Shown piece after piece: positions 24,514 to 32,947 of a DNA stretch of 41,117 bases. A program made the translations under genes and the position numbers. Every line of letters begins with the position of its first letter. Position 1 is the stretch's first letter. The notes below the pieces were generated by a model. It was not told the origin of the DNA. It saw nothing but the letters and a program-made list of their open reading frames with translations, and ran no database searches. This DNA comes from Bordetella parapertussis (GTDB taxonomy: Bacteria; Pseudomonadota; Gammaproteobacteria; Burkholderiales; Burkholderiaceae_C), in contig CAMDKD010000024.1 of assembly GCA_945901125.1 (NCBI GenBank), positions 1 to 41,117 on the forward strand. The letters are read 5' to 3'.

Positions 24514-25443
24514 TTAGCTGGAGCCAAGAGGGAGTACTTGTGCAGGGTTAATGACCCTGTCTCTGATAAAAACTTCGTAATGCAAATGCGGTCCAGTAGA
24601 GCGGCCGGTGCTACCGACTTCGCCCAGCACTGAGCCGCGCTCGATCACATCGCCTACCAGCGCGATGCGTTTGCTTAAATGGGCATAACGGGTGGAGAAA
24701 CCTTCGGCGTGTTGCACCTCAATGACGTTGCCGTAACCAAAGTCCCAGCCGGAGCGCGTGACCGTGCCTTTGGCAGTGGCAATCACCTGTGTGCCGGTGC
24801 TGGCAGTGAAGTCCAGGCCCTCGTGCATGGCCAGTCCGCCGGTGAACGGGTCGTTGCGGATACCGAAACCGCTGCTGATGCGGTAGTCACCACGCACAGG
24901 CAAGCCGGTGGGCAAGGTTTGCAACCAGTCGAGTTGTTTCTCCCAATTGGTGCGAAGCTCGGCCACAGCGGTCTGGGTTTGCACAAAATCCTGCAAAGTC
25001 TGATCGAACTCTATGCCCAACGGCTGGCGGAACAAACTGGAAAAGGCGCGCGGTGCAATCAAGGGGCCGCCTTTGTTATCGTCTTTGCGGTTGATTTTGT
25101 CGCGCACCACATTCGGGGTGGCCATTTCCATGAAACGGTTTTTCATGGTCTCCAACTGGCGGATTTCATTGACCGTGTTGTGCATGGACTCACGCAACTG
25201 TGTCAGGTGGTCACGGTAAACCGACTCCATGCGCTTTTGCTCGGCTTCGGTGGTCACACCGCCTATGCTGCGCGCCAGGTCCGGGTTGTATTCAACAGCA
25301 ATTTTGAAACCGACGAAATGCAATAAAAAACCGGAAGTGACCAGGACAAATCCGATCACGACCGCAGCCGTCAAAACGGTGCGGGTGGTGATGGAGATGG
25401 TCCGGACATTACCGGTCGGCCCTGAAAGCCACATTAACTGCAT
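24514..25443 (-). CDS. M23 family metallopeptidase (peptidoglycan endopeptidase), membrane-anchored
   Basis: A 309-aa protein with a short cytoplasmic start, one membrane helix (about 22-45), a coiled-coil-like linker (EAEQKRMESVYRDHLTQLRE) and a C-terminal LytM domain. The zinc ligands appear in GLAMHEGLDF and GPHLHYEVF. AGGA lies 5 nt ahead of the ATG at 25443; a longer form from 25488 is possible but has no good ribosome binding site. All ligands are present, so it should be an active DD-endopeptidase or a related cell-wall enzyme. It is followed by the bactofilin gene, its likely partner. Confidence 0.94.
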   Translation of the reverse strand: MQLMWLSGPTGNVRTISITTRTVLTAAVVIGFVLVTSGFLLHFVGFKIAVEYNPDLARSIGGVTTEAEQKRMESVYRDHLTQLRESMHNTVNEIRQLETMKNRFMEMATPNVVRDKINRKDDNKGGPLIAPRAFSSLFRQPLGIEFDQTLQDFVQTQTAVAELRTNWEKQLDWLQTLPTGLPVRGDYRISSGFGIRNDPFTGGLAMHEGLDFTASTGTQVIATAKGTVTRSGWDFGYGNVIEVQHAEGFSTRYAHLSKRIALVGDVIERGSVLGEVGSTGRSTGPHLHYEVFIRDRVINPAQVLPLGSS

Positions 25444-25572
25444 GAGATTCCTGATCTGAAAAGCCCTGTTCACAACAGGGATCGACATTCTATGCAGATA
25501 CCTGAGCCCGTCAAACCTTATTAAGCGGCATTCCATCGCATAAAGAACTGCATTTTCTATTTAAGTTAACTA

Positions 25573-26394
25573 TTAGGAATACAAGACGCCAAAAGATAGC
25601 CAATGACTAAGGAAGAAAATGCTGCTCAAATTGACAGCCCATGACCAGAAGAACCGGTTTAGACCGAAAAACCAAAACACCAAAAAGTGGAAAACCAAAG
25701 CCACCGCCACAAACAATCCGACCCAGGCGGGACTTAGCAATGCCAGCGGAAACAAGCCTTCCCACAAAATAAATGCCCAGCTGCAACACAGCGCCACCCG
25801 TGGTCGGCGGAACACGCTGTCCGGTGCCAGTGGTCCATACAGTCCGCTGTTTAAAAACACGGTCAAGGCTTGGCCATTGCGCCACTCAGGTCGTTTCAAT
25901 TTGACCCAGCCCGAGACAAAGTAGGAACTGATGGTTTGCAAACCTATGTAAGCCAGCGCCACCGACCAACCGGTGTCTGCGTCAGCCGCCAGACCGACAA
26001 GTTGCGCCATCAACAATCCGGTGACCGTGATCAAGGTCATGAAATCGCTGCCGCCGTTGAACGCGCCGCGCCAGCGCACCAGCAACAACAACTGACCGGT
26101 GAACAACACCAGCGCCAGCCACAACTGGTTACCCCAAGCCATCAAAGCCAGCGCCGCCACCGCACGCAACAGCAACTGCGCGCGGTAAAAACCGGGGCGG
26201 TATAAAACATCTAAAACACGGCGAACCCAGGCTGGCGAGGCCGGTATATCGGCTCGCTGCACTTGCCAGGCCCAAATACCTTGCGGGTCTGTGCTGTCTG
26301 CAATCCGCCAGTACTCCAGGCATTGCAAAAAAATGCTCAAGCCCCCAAGCAGCTCCAGCCAGCGCACCACCAGATCGCCGCTCATGCGGGCCAC
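25573..26394 (-). CDS. HTTM-like multi-pass membrane protein
   Basis: About 273 aa (GTG at 26394; an ATG at 26385 is an alternative) with six or more hydrophobic segments. GWVKLKRPEWRNGQALTVFL and the C-terminal FHFLVFWFFGLNRFFWSW resemble HTTM proteins, a family related to the membrane part of vitamin K-dependent carboxylase. No carboxylase catalytic residues could be assigned. It follows a small membrane-anchored protein on the same strand after 19 nt; the two are likely one unit. The function is not known. Confidence 0.65.
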   Translation of the reverse strand: MARMSGDLVVRWLELLGGLSIFLQCLEYWRIADSTDPQGIWAWQVQRADIPASPAWVRRVLDVLYRPGFYRAQLLLRAVAALALMAWGNQLWLALVLFTGQLLLLVRWRGAFNGGSDFMTLITVTGLLMAQLVGLAADADTGWSVALAYIGLQTISSYFVSGWVKLKRPEWRNGQALTVFLNSGLYGPLAPDSVFRRPRVALCCSWAFILWEGLFPLALLSPAWVGLFVAVALVFHFLVFWFFGLNRFFWSWAVNLSSIFFLSHWLSFGVLYS

Positions 26395-26413
26395 CGCATC
26401 GTTTTAAACGGTG

Positions 26414-26917
26414 TCACAGCGCCATCTCCGGGCTGCGCAGCACGGTGTCGCTGCTGAGCGCACCTTGCGGCGAGAACCGCTCCAGGCGTATTTCCAACTG
26501 GTAATGGCCGCCGGCTTGTTGCGTCCGCGCCGCTTGCGCCGCCAGCCTGCAAACCAGTTGGTAACTCACCAGGCGGCTGGCGTCGGCGCCCTCGCCCAGG
26601 TCTTTGATGTCGCTGGACAAATGATCGACCAAGTTTTGCTGCGCCAGATCGCGGTTGCCCCAGGGGTTGTGAAACAAGCGCCAGACACTGCGGGCTTGCC
26701 TGGGATACACCAGTTGCCAATCGCGCCATTCACCGCCGTTGGCTTGACTCCGGACATACAAAAGCGGCACAGAGCCGACCAGGTGATAAAACTGCCAGTT
26801 AGGAAAAAAGGCACGGAACAAAAAAAACCAGGGCCCGCGCACGGTGTGGCTGCGCCAAAACAGCCCGAGTGTGAGAAGCGCGAAATACAGCAGCAACAAA
26901 ACAATGACGACGCGCAT
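26414..26917 (-). CDS. Conserved membrane-anchored protein paired with the HTTM-like gene
   Basis: A 167-aa protein with one N-terminal helix (VVIVLLLLYFALLTLGLFW) and a soluble remainder rich in Arg, Trp and Gln. AGGAGG lies 4 nt before the ATG. I do not recognise a family. Its place directly upstream of the HTTM-like gene suggests a two-component membrane assembly, similar to the small partners often seen beside HTTM genes. It is divergent from minC. Confidence 0.75.
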   Translation of the reverse strand: MRVVIVLLLLYFALLTLGLFWRSHTVRGPWFFLFRAFFPNWQFYHLVGSVPLLYVRSQANGGEWRDWQLVYPRQARSVWRLFHNPWGNRDLAQQNLVDHLSSDIKDLGEGADASRLVSYQLVCRLAAQAARTQQAGGHYQLEIRLERFSPQGALSSDTVLRSPEMAL

Positions 26918-27050
26918 CCGACCTCCTCTATCCTTTTATTGATTGCAATGAATTTAGCAATTATTCAGTCCAAACCCTGCGTCAGCCCCAGCGTGTAAAG
27001 TCAGCGCCTTATGGTGAATGGCTCAAGGCCTTCAGTTTCACGGATTATTC

Positions 27051-27791
27051 ATGCGTTCCAGTACCTCTTCCAAAAATTTTTCCTTTGAAATCAAGAATGT
27101 TCAGCTGCCGCTGATGTCTGTGGTGTTAAAGACTGCCGATTTGCAGCAACTCTCGGCTGACATGCAGCAGCGTTTTGGTGACACGCCTGACTTTTTTGAC
27201 AACGACCCGGTTCTCATAGATTTGCAAGCGCTGGATGCGCATGACGGTGCCTTGGACATGCCCGGCCTGCTGGCTTTGCTGCGCCGCTTTCGCATGAACC
27301 CGGTGGCGCTGCGCGCCGGTCACCCGGTGCAAGATGCCGCCGCCACCCTGGCCGGTTTGTTTGTGACGCAAGACATGCGTGCGCTGCCGTCCAGCACACA
27401 AGAAATCGTGCGCGAAGTGGTGCGCGAGGTCGAGGTGGTGCGTGAAGTACCCGCCGCTTCGCAAAGCGCCATGGTCGTAGACAAGCCGCTGCGCTCGGGC
27501 CAGCATGTGTATGCACGCGGGCGCGATCTGGTGGTGCTGGCCATGGTCAACCCCGGCGCGGAAATCATGGCCGACGGCCATATCCATGTTTACGCCCCGC
27601 TGCGCGGCAAAGCGATTGCAGGCGCCAAAGGCGACACCACCGCCCGCATTTTCACCCTGTCGCTGGAAGCCGAACTGGTGTCTATCGCAGGCGTTTACCG
27701 CACCAGCGACACCGACTTACCGGCAGATGTTCGCGGCAAAGCAGCGCAAGTCTGGCTGGCTGAAGACAAGCTCCATATGCGGGCCTTGTAA
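27051..27791 (+). CDS. minC: Septum site-determining protein MinC
   Basis: A 246-aa cell-division inhibitor that blocks FtsZ away from mid-cell when recruited by MinD. The N-terminal domain (FSFEIKNVQLPLMSVVLKTADL) and the C-terminal beta-helix (SGQHVYARGRDLVVLAMVNPGAEIMADGHIHVYAPLRGKAIAGA) are typical. A linker with VREVVREVEVVREV is a short, repetitive, charged segment. I chose the ATG at 27051; the frame is open 11 codons upstream. It leads the minCDE cluster, 78 nt before minD. Confidence 0.96.
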   Translation: MRSSTSSKNFSFEIKNVQLPLMSVVLKTADLQQLSADMQQRFGDTPDFFDNDPVLIDLQALDAHDGALDMPGLLALLRRFRMNPVALRAGHPVQDAAATLAGLFVTQDMRALPSSTQEIVREVVREVEVVREVPAASQSAMVVDKPLRSGQHVYARGRDLVVLAMVNPGAEIMADGHIHVYAPLRGKAIAGAKGDTTARIFTLSLEAELVSIAGVYRTSDTDLPADVRGKAAQVWLAEDKLHMRAL

Positions 27792-27869
27792 ACTCTGGTT
27801 GTTTCGCAGTGTCTATGGGGCATACCCTCAACACCTGCCATTGTTTTCTTTTAGATGGGATTTTTTTCA

Positions 27870-28685
27870 ATGACAAAAATAGTCGTCGTGACTTCAGGCA
27901 AGGGCGGAGTCGGCAAAACCACTACCAGCGCCAGTTTTGCTTCAGGTTTGGCCTTGCGCGGCCACAAAACCGTGGTCATCGATTTTGACGTCGGCTTGCG
28001 CAACCTCGACCTGATCATGGGTTGCGAGCGTCGCGTGGTTTATGACTTTGTCAACGTCATCAACGGCGAAGCCACCTTGAACCAGGCGCTGATCAAAGAC
28101 AAGCATTCTGATCACTTGTATGTGCTGGCCGCGTCGCAAACCCGCGACAAAGAAGCGCTGACACAAGACGGCGTCGAACGCGTGCTGCGCGATCTCGCCG
28201 GCATGGACTTTGATTTCATTGTGTGTGATTCACCGGCAGGTATAGAAACCGGTGCCATGATGGCCATGCACTTCGCCGATGAAGCCGTGGTGGTCACCAA
28301 CCCCGAGGTGTCTTCGGTGCGTGACTCGGACCGCATACTCGGCATGCTGGCCAGCAAAACACTGCGCGCTATCCAAGGCCAGGAGCCGGTCAAAGAACAT
28401 TTGCTGATCACCCGTTACAACCCGCTGCGGGTGCAGGAAGGTCAGATGTTGTCCCTCGAAGATATTCAGGACATATTGCGCATACCACTGATCGGCGTGA
28501 TCCCCGAATCTGAAGACGTGCTGCAAGCCTCCAACCAGGGCGTGCCTGCGGTGTTGCTGGAAAAAAGCGATGTCGCCGAAGCCTACAAAGACGTAGTCGA
28601 TCGCTTTCTCGGCAAGGAAATTCCTTTGCGCTTTACTGAAGCCGTCAAGCCCGGACTGCTGCAACGCGTGTTCGGCCGGAGATAA
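27870..28685 (+). CDS. minD: Septum site-determining ATPase MinD
   Basis: A 271-aa ParA-type ATPase that binds the membrane in its ATP form and carries MinC. The deviant Walker A motif KGGVGKTTTSAS follows the N-terminal IVVVTSG strand, DFDVGLRNLDLIMGCE is present, and the C-terminus ends in the amphipathic membrane-targeting helix (LLQRVFGRR). GGGA lies upstream of the ATG. minE follows after 5 nt. Confidence 0.98.
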   Translation: MTKIVVVTSGKGGVGKTTTSASFASGLALRGHKTVVIDFDVGLRNLDLIMGCERRVVYDFVNVINGEATLNQALIKDKHSDHLYVLAASQTRDKEALTQDGVERVLRDLAGMDFDFIVCDSPAGIETGAMMAMHFADEAVVVTNPEVSSVRDSDRILGMLASKTLRAIQGQEPVKEHLLITRYNPLRVQEGQMLSLEDIQDILRIPLIGVIPESEDVLQASNQGVPAVLLEKSDVAEAYKDVVDRFLGKEIPLRFTEAVKPGLLQRVFGRR

Positions 28686-28690
28686 GCCAC

Positions 28691-28951
28691 ATGTCCTTGC
28701 TGTCCTTTCTGATCGGTGAAAAGAAAAAAACCGCCAGCGTCGCCAAAGAACGATTGCAAATCATTCTGGCGCATGAACGCTCTGGTAAATCGGCGCACCA
28801 GCCCGACTATTTGCCCGACCTGCAACGCGACTTGATCGCCGTGTTGTCCAAGTACGTGAACATCAATCCGGGCGACATCAAAGTCAACCTGGAACGCCAG
28901 GACAACCTGGAAGTACTGGAAGTCAAAATAGAACTGCCCGACGGGCGTTAA
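28691..28951 (+). CDS. minE: Cell division topological specificity factor MinE
   Basis: An 86-aa MinE, which stimulates MinD ATPase and sets up pole-to-pole oscillation. MSLLSFLIGEKKKTASVAKERLQIILAHER is the membrane/MinD-binding start, and VNINPGDIKVNLERQDNLEVLEVKIELP is the dimerisation domain. Length is normal. A strong terminator follows at once. Confidence 0.98.
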   Translation: MSLLSFLIGEKKKTASVAKERLQIILAHERSGKSAHQPDYLPDLQRDLIAVLSKYVNINPGDIKVNLERQDNLEVLEVKIELPDGR

Positions 28952-28957
28952 ACACCA

Positions 28958-28985
28958 AGCTGACCCTTTGCGGGTCAGCTTTTTC
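28958..28985 (+). terminator. Intrinsic terminator after minE
   Basis: AGCTGACCC (28958-28966) pairs perfectly with GGGTCAGCT (28972-28980) around a 5-nt loop, followed by a T-run. It ends the minCDE transcript. Confidence 0.9.
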
Positions 28986-29065
28986 ACTTCATTTTTTAGG
29001 TAGTTTGTAGAAGCAGCGAAGCTGACAGGCTTGCGTCTTTATGCTTCTCGAACGACTAACCATTT

Positions 29066-29134
29066 TTAAATATAGTAATTTATTAAATAATATTTGCTAT
29101 AAATACTATATTTAACAACCATTTAATGTTAAAT
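29066..29134. promoter_or_regulatory. AT-rich symmetrical promoter region of the signalling cluster
   Basis: TTAAATATAGTA (29066-29077) and TACTATATTTAA (29104-29115) are perfect 12-bp inverted repeats 26 nt apart, and ATTTAA-TG-TTAAAT (29121-29134) is a second palindrome. The stretch lies 60-130 nt ahead of the pseudo-receiver gene and has much lower GC than its surroundings. The motif TTTAACA and a related palindrome AAATAT-C-ATATTT (29955-29967) recur ahead of the next gene, which suggests one regulator for both. No gene lies between 28987 and 29195. Confidence 0.55.
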
Positions 29135-29195
29135 GCAGAATTTTCCTGTAAAGTGCATACCAATTTGATCATTTGGACATTTTCATCAGTTTGCT

Positions 29196-29912
29196 ATGTC
29201 TGTCGCTATCAACCATTTATCTGTGATCCTGATAAGTCAGGATGCGCTGCAATCCGTGCAGATAAGTCAGGCATTGGGCGCGTTTTCTCCGCTGCTGACT
29301 GTGTCGGCTCCAAAAGACAGCCTTAATGCGTGTCAGCAAGCACAGTCAGCCGTGGTCATACTTGACATGCGCCGTGGCGAAGACACCCTGTTTGACTGGA
29401 TAACACAGATCAGACAATCACACCCCGCCACGGGCCTGATTTGCATCACCGAGTTCAGCCGCTTGAACGACAAACTGCGCGCCCTGCGCTGCGGTGCCGA
29501 CCACGTGCTGACCAGCCCCTGGCAAGCGGACGAACTCAGCGCCATGGTTGACAACCTGGAGCAGCGCTTGACCGTCAACGACATGCCTGCCGCTCCTGTG
29601 GTCTCCCAGGATTTCGTGCTGCAACTCGACACAGGCTTTCGGGTGCTGCGTGGCCCCCAGTCGGAACAGGCTTTGTCACGCTCAGAGTTTTTATTGCTGG
29701 TGGCGTTTGCCAAAGCGCCGCAACACCAACTGGAAATTTGGGAAATTTACGATGTTCTACAAAAAAATGAGGATAACTTCCCCAAGCAAGCCCTGGAGGC
29801 GCAAATTTACAGACTTCGCAAGAAAATAAGAGACTCCGGTGCCGGAAAGCAAATCCTTAAAGCCATCAGGTTACAAGGCTATCAATTGTGCAATCCGATA
29901 AAAATCAACTGA
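29196..29912 (+). CDS. OmpR-type DNA-binding protein with a degenerate receiver domain
   Basis: A 238-aa protein. The N-terminal half folds like a receiver and keeps the phospho-acceptor position (Asp57 in VVILDMRRGEDTLFDW), but the acidic pair at the start is reduced (ILISQDA instead of VDDD), and the conserved Lys is missing (HVLTSPWQADEL instead of LxKPF). The C-terminal half is a winged helix (SRSEFLLLVAFAKAPQHQLEIWEIYDVL, then QALEAQIYRLRKKI and LKAIRLQGYQL). It is probably not controlled by ordinary phosphorylation. Its neighbours are a winged-helix protein, a kinase and a receiver. Confidence 0.85.
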   Translation: MSVAINHLSVILISQDALQSVQISQALGAFSPLLTVSAPKDSLNACQQAQSAVVILDMRRGEDTLFDWITQIRQSHPATGLICITEFSRLNDKLRALRCGADHVLTSPWQADELSAMVDNLEQRLTVNDMPAAPVVSQDFVLQLDTGFRVLRGPQSEQALSRSEFLLLVAFAKAPQHQLEIWEIYDVLQKNEDNFPKQALEAQIYRLRKKIRDSGAGKQILKAIRLQGYQLCNPIKIN

Positions 29913-30026
29913 AACTCCTAAAAATAATCTATTAATTTAACATTTAACATACAAAAATATCATATTTCGTCAGTTTTTATACGTTAAAGTAATTAACATT
30001 GGCATGTCAAACTTCAGGACATGATG

Positions 30027-30422
30027 ATGAAAACCGAATCTGATCCCCAACTCAATACCAAGCTCTTGCAAGTCATTTGCCAGTTGCACGAATGGGAAAA
30101 CCAGCATCTGGGCCTGGTGCAAACACAGGCCGGGCGCTATTTGTACCTGAGCCTGGTCAAGCAATTGATCGAGGAAAAACGCGACCAGCCCAGCGCCTTG
30201 CTCAAAGGCATTTACCACAACCAGGACCTGAGCGAACGCGCGTTGCGCTACAAAATCCGTGAGTTCGAGGAAGATGGCCTGATCACATTCGAGGCCAGCC
30301 GGGTCGATAAACGCTCCAAGAAAATTGTGCCCACCGAAGACTTGCTGCAAACACTGGAAACACACAGCACGGAATTCGGCCGCATCCTCGGCACCAAGTT
30401 TCTGGTGTTCCCCAAAAAGTAA
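30027..30422 (+). CDS. Small winged-helix (MarR-like) DNA-binding protein
   Basis: About 131 aa. Three ATG codons stand in tandem (30021, 30024, 30027); AGGA lies about 7 nt before the third. A helical N-terminus (QVICQLHEWENQHLGLV) precedes a winged helix (SERALRYKIREFEEDGLITFEASRVDKRSKKIVPTEDLL) like that of MarR-type regulators or phage-type repressors. No ligand pocket is recognised. It has its own AT-rich upstream region of 109 nt, which shares motifs with the one ahead of the previous gene. It is followed 36 nt later by a histidine kinase. Confidence 0.75.
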   Translation: MKTESDPQLNTKLLQVICQLHEWENQHLGLVQTQAGRYLYLSLVKQLIEEKRDQPSALLKGIYHNQDLSERALRYKIREFEEDGLITFEASRVDKRSKKIVPTEDLLQTLETHSTEFGRILGTKFLVFPKK

Positions 30423-30458
30423 TGGCCTGGCGTTGCCGCTGAAACACGAGAGCGCAGC

Positions 30459-31307
30459 ATGAGCACACACGAAACGATTCAACTGGTACTGTTGGCTTTG
30501 TTGCTGCTGGCGGCCGTCGGCTGGGCAGTCACTTTTTTGCGCAAGCAAAAGCTGCAAGCCGCATTGCAAGAACAAACCGACAACCAGCAACACATGCAAA
30601 GCTTCATGGCTTCCATGTCACACCATTTGCGCACCCCGCTCAACGGCATCATGGGGTACGCCGAGTACATACACAGCAGCTCCAAAGAGCCGATGATCCA
30701 TTTCACCTCCAAAATCATTTTGGAGAACAGCTTGGAGATGCTGCACCTGGTCAACGGCATGCTCGACATTCACAAGATCAAAGAAGGCCAGTTGCAGTTG
30801 GCCGAATCGGAGTTTGATGTTTACGATTTGATCGAGTCGGTGCGCGAGTTGCATCAGCCGCGCGCCACACGTTTGAATATCGGGCTGCAACTCAGCACCA
30901 ATCAGCAGGCTACGCTGCGAATGAAAGCCGACCCCTACCGCTTGCGTCAGGTGCTCAACAACCTGGTCGACAACGCCATTGCCTATAACCGCCCGCAAGG
31001 CCAGGTCACGCTGCAACTCTCGCACGACGAGGTCACCGAAGGTTTGACCTTCACGGTCACCGACACCGGCTTGGGCATTCCGCAGGACGTGGAAAAAAAT
31101 CTGTTCACACGCCCCGGCGACCCGGCGTCCAACTTCACGCTGCGGCGCAAGGAAGGCGCAGGCCTGGGTCTGGTGCTCAGCCACCAACTGGTGGAATTGA
31201 TGGGCGGACAACTCGACTACCGCACCGAAGCAGGCGTTGGCAGCTCGTTCTTTTTCACTCTGCCGCTTCGCAAAACACCAACCAACTCAGAAACGGCAGC
31301 TGCATGA
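30459..31307 (+). CDS. Membrane-anchored sensor histidine kinase without a sensor domain
   Basis: A 282-aa kinase. One membrane helix (LVLLALLLLAAVGWAVTFL) leads directly to the HisKA domain with His55 in SMSHHLRTPLNGIMGY, then the HATPase domain with the N box (LNNLVDNAIAYNRP), G1 (VTDTGLGIP) and G2 (GAGLGLVLSHQLVELMGG) motifs. No periplasmic or PAS sensor is present, so a partner probably supplies the signal. Its stop overlaps the next gene, a single receiver, as ATGA. Confidence 0.92.
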   Translation: MSTHETIQLVLLALLLLAAVGWAVTFLRKQKLQAALQEQTDNQQHMQSFMASMSHHLRTPLNGIMGYAEYIHSSSKEPMIHFTSKIILENSLEMLHLVNGMLDIHKIKEGQLQLAESEFDVYDLIESVRELHQPRATRLNIGLQLSTNQQATLRMKADPYRLRQVLNNLVDNAIAYNRPQGQVTLQLSHDEVTEGLTFTVTDTGLGIPQDVEKNLFTRPGDPASNFTLRRKEGAGLGLVLSHQLVELMGGQLDYRTEAGVGSSFFFTLPLRKTPTNSETAAA

Positions 31308-31663
31308 ACACGCGCCATGTGATCGTGGTCGACGACAACGAGACCAACCGCTTGTTACCCGGTTTGTTTTTACGACCGCTGGGTTACACCGTGCATGAAT
31401 GCGACAGCGCCACCCAGGCCTTGGCCATGTTGCAAGACACGGTCTGCGATGTGTTGCTGCTGGACATTTCCATGCCCACCGTCAGCGGCATGCAACTGTG
31501 TTTGAAACTGCGTGCAGATCCGCGCTTTACCGACATGAAAATCATTGCTTACACGGCGCACGCCATGCCCGAGGAAATACAACAACTTGAGGCCGCCGGT
31601 TTCAACAAGGTATTGCTCAAACCCATACGCAGCCACGAGTTGATGGAAGCGTTGGATATTTAA
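31304..31663 (+). CDS. Single-domain response regulator (CheY-like)
   Basis: A 119-aa receiver with the full active site: Asp10-Asp11 in IVVDDNETN, Asp54 in LLLDISMPTVSG, Thr84 and Lys106 in NKVLLKPI. No output domain is attached, so it acts through a partner or as a phosphate shuttle. It is translationally coupled to the upstream kinase, its probable donor. The gene ends 10 nt from the convergent umuC. Confidence 0.93.
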   Translation: MNTRHVIVVDDNETNRLLPGLFLRPLGYTVHECDSATQALAMLQDTVCDVLLLDISMPTVSGMQLCLKLRADPRFTDMKIIAYTAHAMPEEIQQLEAAGFNKVLLKPIRSHELMEALDI

Positions 31664-31673
31664 ACCTTGCTTG

Positions 31674-32945
31674 TCACACCACCGGCATGGCATGCCAGTC
31701 GGTGGTGTAGTCTGGCGATTTGTTCTCCTGCTTCATTTGCCACTGTTTGTACGCGCCTTGCGTTGATACCTTGACCGTGCCGCGCCCGTAGCGCTTGTTC
31801 AAACCATCGAGCGCATCCATCAAACGCGTGTCCACCGCTTGCGGCGGCTCCAGCCAATCGGTCTGGTAAATGCCTTGCGGCGAAATACCGCTGAGCATGA
31901 CGCCGGCTTTTTTGTACTGGTAACCGGGGCGGAACATGCGCTCCACCAAATAGTCGGCCCAGCGGCTGACCACCAGACTGTCGTTGGTCGGTTGCGGCAG
32001 CGGCACCACCAACGAAGGCGAGTACTGCGGCAAGTCCTGGCGAAAACGGTTGGTCATCAAAAACACTTGAATGACTGACGCGTGTGAGCTTTGGGCGCGC
32101 AGTTTGGCGCAGGCGTTGGCCACAAACACACTGACCGCGTCTTTCAATACATCGACGGTTTCCACCATGGAGCCGAAGGAACGGCTGGCGATGATTTGCT
32201 GTTTGTCGGGTTCGACCTCTTGCAAATCGATGCAGGCCAAACCGTTCAACTCGCGCTGGGTTTTTTCCATCACCACACCGAATTCGGCGCGCAAACTGGG
32301 CACGTGCGCCAGCCGCAAGTCCTGCACCGTGTGTATGCCGTGCGCGGCCAAGCGCGTGCTCAAGCGTCTGCCCACGCCCCATACCTCGTCCACTGCAATG
32401 CGCGACAGCGTGTGCGCTTGCTGCGCGGCGCTGAGGTCGTTGTAATTGAAGACACCGCGCGAGCGCGGGTGTTTTTTGGCAATGTGGTTGGCCAGCTTGG
32501 CCAGCGTTTTCGTCGGGCCTATGCCGACACACACCGGTATGCCGGTCCACTTGAGCACCGTCTCGCGGATGCGGTAGCTGACCGCACGCAATCCGGGCGT
32601 GCCGCTCAGGTCCACAAAACATTCGTCGATGGAATACACCTCGGTAAGCGGTGAAAACTCGTTCAGTATGCGCATGACCCGGTTGGACAAATCGGCGTAC
32701 AGCGCGTAGTTGGAGCTGAGCGCCAAAATGCCGTGTTGCTCGGACAAATCCTTGCACTCAAACCAGGGCTGGCCCATGCGTATGCCCAGCGCCTTGGCCT
32801 CGTTCGAGCGCGACACCACGCAGCCGTCGTTGTTGGACAGCACCACCAGCGGCACGCTCTTCAAGTCCGGGCGGAACAGCCGCTCGCAAGAGACGTAAAA
32901 GTTATTGCAGTCCACCAAGGCCAACTGCGGCAGCGCGGCAACCAT
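31674..32945 (-). CDS. umuC: DNA polymerase V catalytic subunit UmuC (Y family)
   Basis: A 423-aa translesion polymerase. ALVDCNNFYVSCERLFRPDL with the first catalytic Asp, VYSIDECFVDLSG with the Asp-Glu pair, VGIGPTKTLAKLANHIAKK and the helix-hairpin-helix VWGVGRRLSTRLAAHGI are all present, followed by the UmuC C-terminal domain. I chose the ATG at 32945, 2 nt after the umuD stop; the frame is open upstream inside umuD. It should be made only during SOS, with umuD. Confidence 0.96.
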   Translation of the reverse strand: MVAALPQLALVDCNNFYVSCERLFRPDLKSVPLVVLSNNDGCVVSRSNEAKALGIRMGQPWFECKDLSEQHGILALSSNYALYADLSNRVMRILNEFSPLTEVYSIDECFVDLSGTPGLRAVSYRIRETVLKWTGIPVCVGIGPTKTLAKLANHIAKKHPRSRGVFNYNDLSAAQQAHTLSRIAVDEVWGVGRRLSTRLAAHGIHTVQDLRLAHVPSLRAEFGVVMEKTQRELNGLACIDLQEVEPDKQQIIASRSFGSMVETVDVLKDAVSVFVANACAKLRAQSSHASVIQVFLMTNRFRQDLPQYSPSLVVPLPQPTNDSLVVSRWADYLVERMFRPGYQYKKAGVMLSGISPQGIYQTDWLEPPQAVDTRLMDALDGLNKRYGRGTVKVSTQGAYKQWQMKQENKSPDYTTDWHAMPVV

Positions 32946-32947
32946 GG

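Noticed and set aside
31660..32757. A 365-codon frame on the same strand as umuC, in another frame
   Set aside because: UmuC is unmistakable over the whole stretch; the alternative is Arg/Gly/His-rich shadow sequence.
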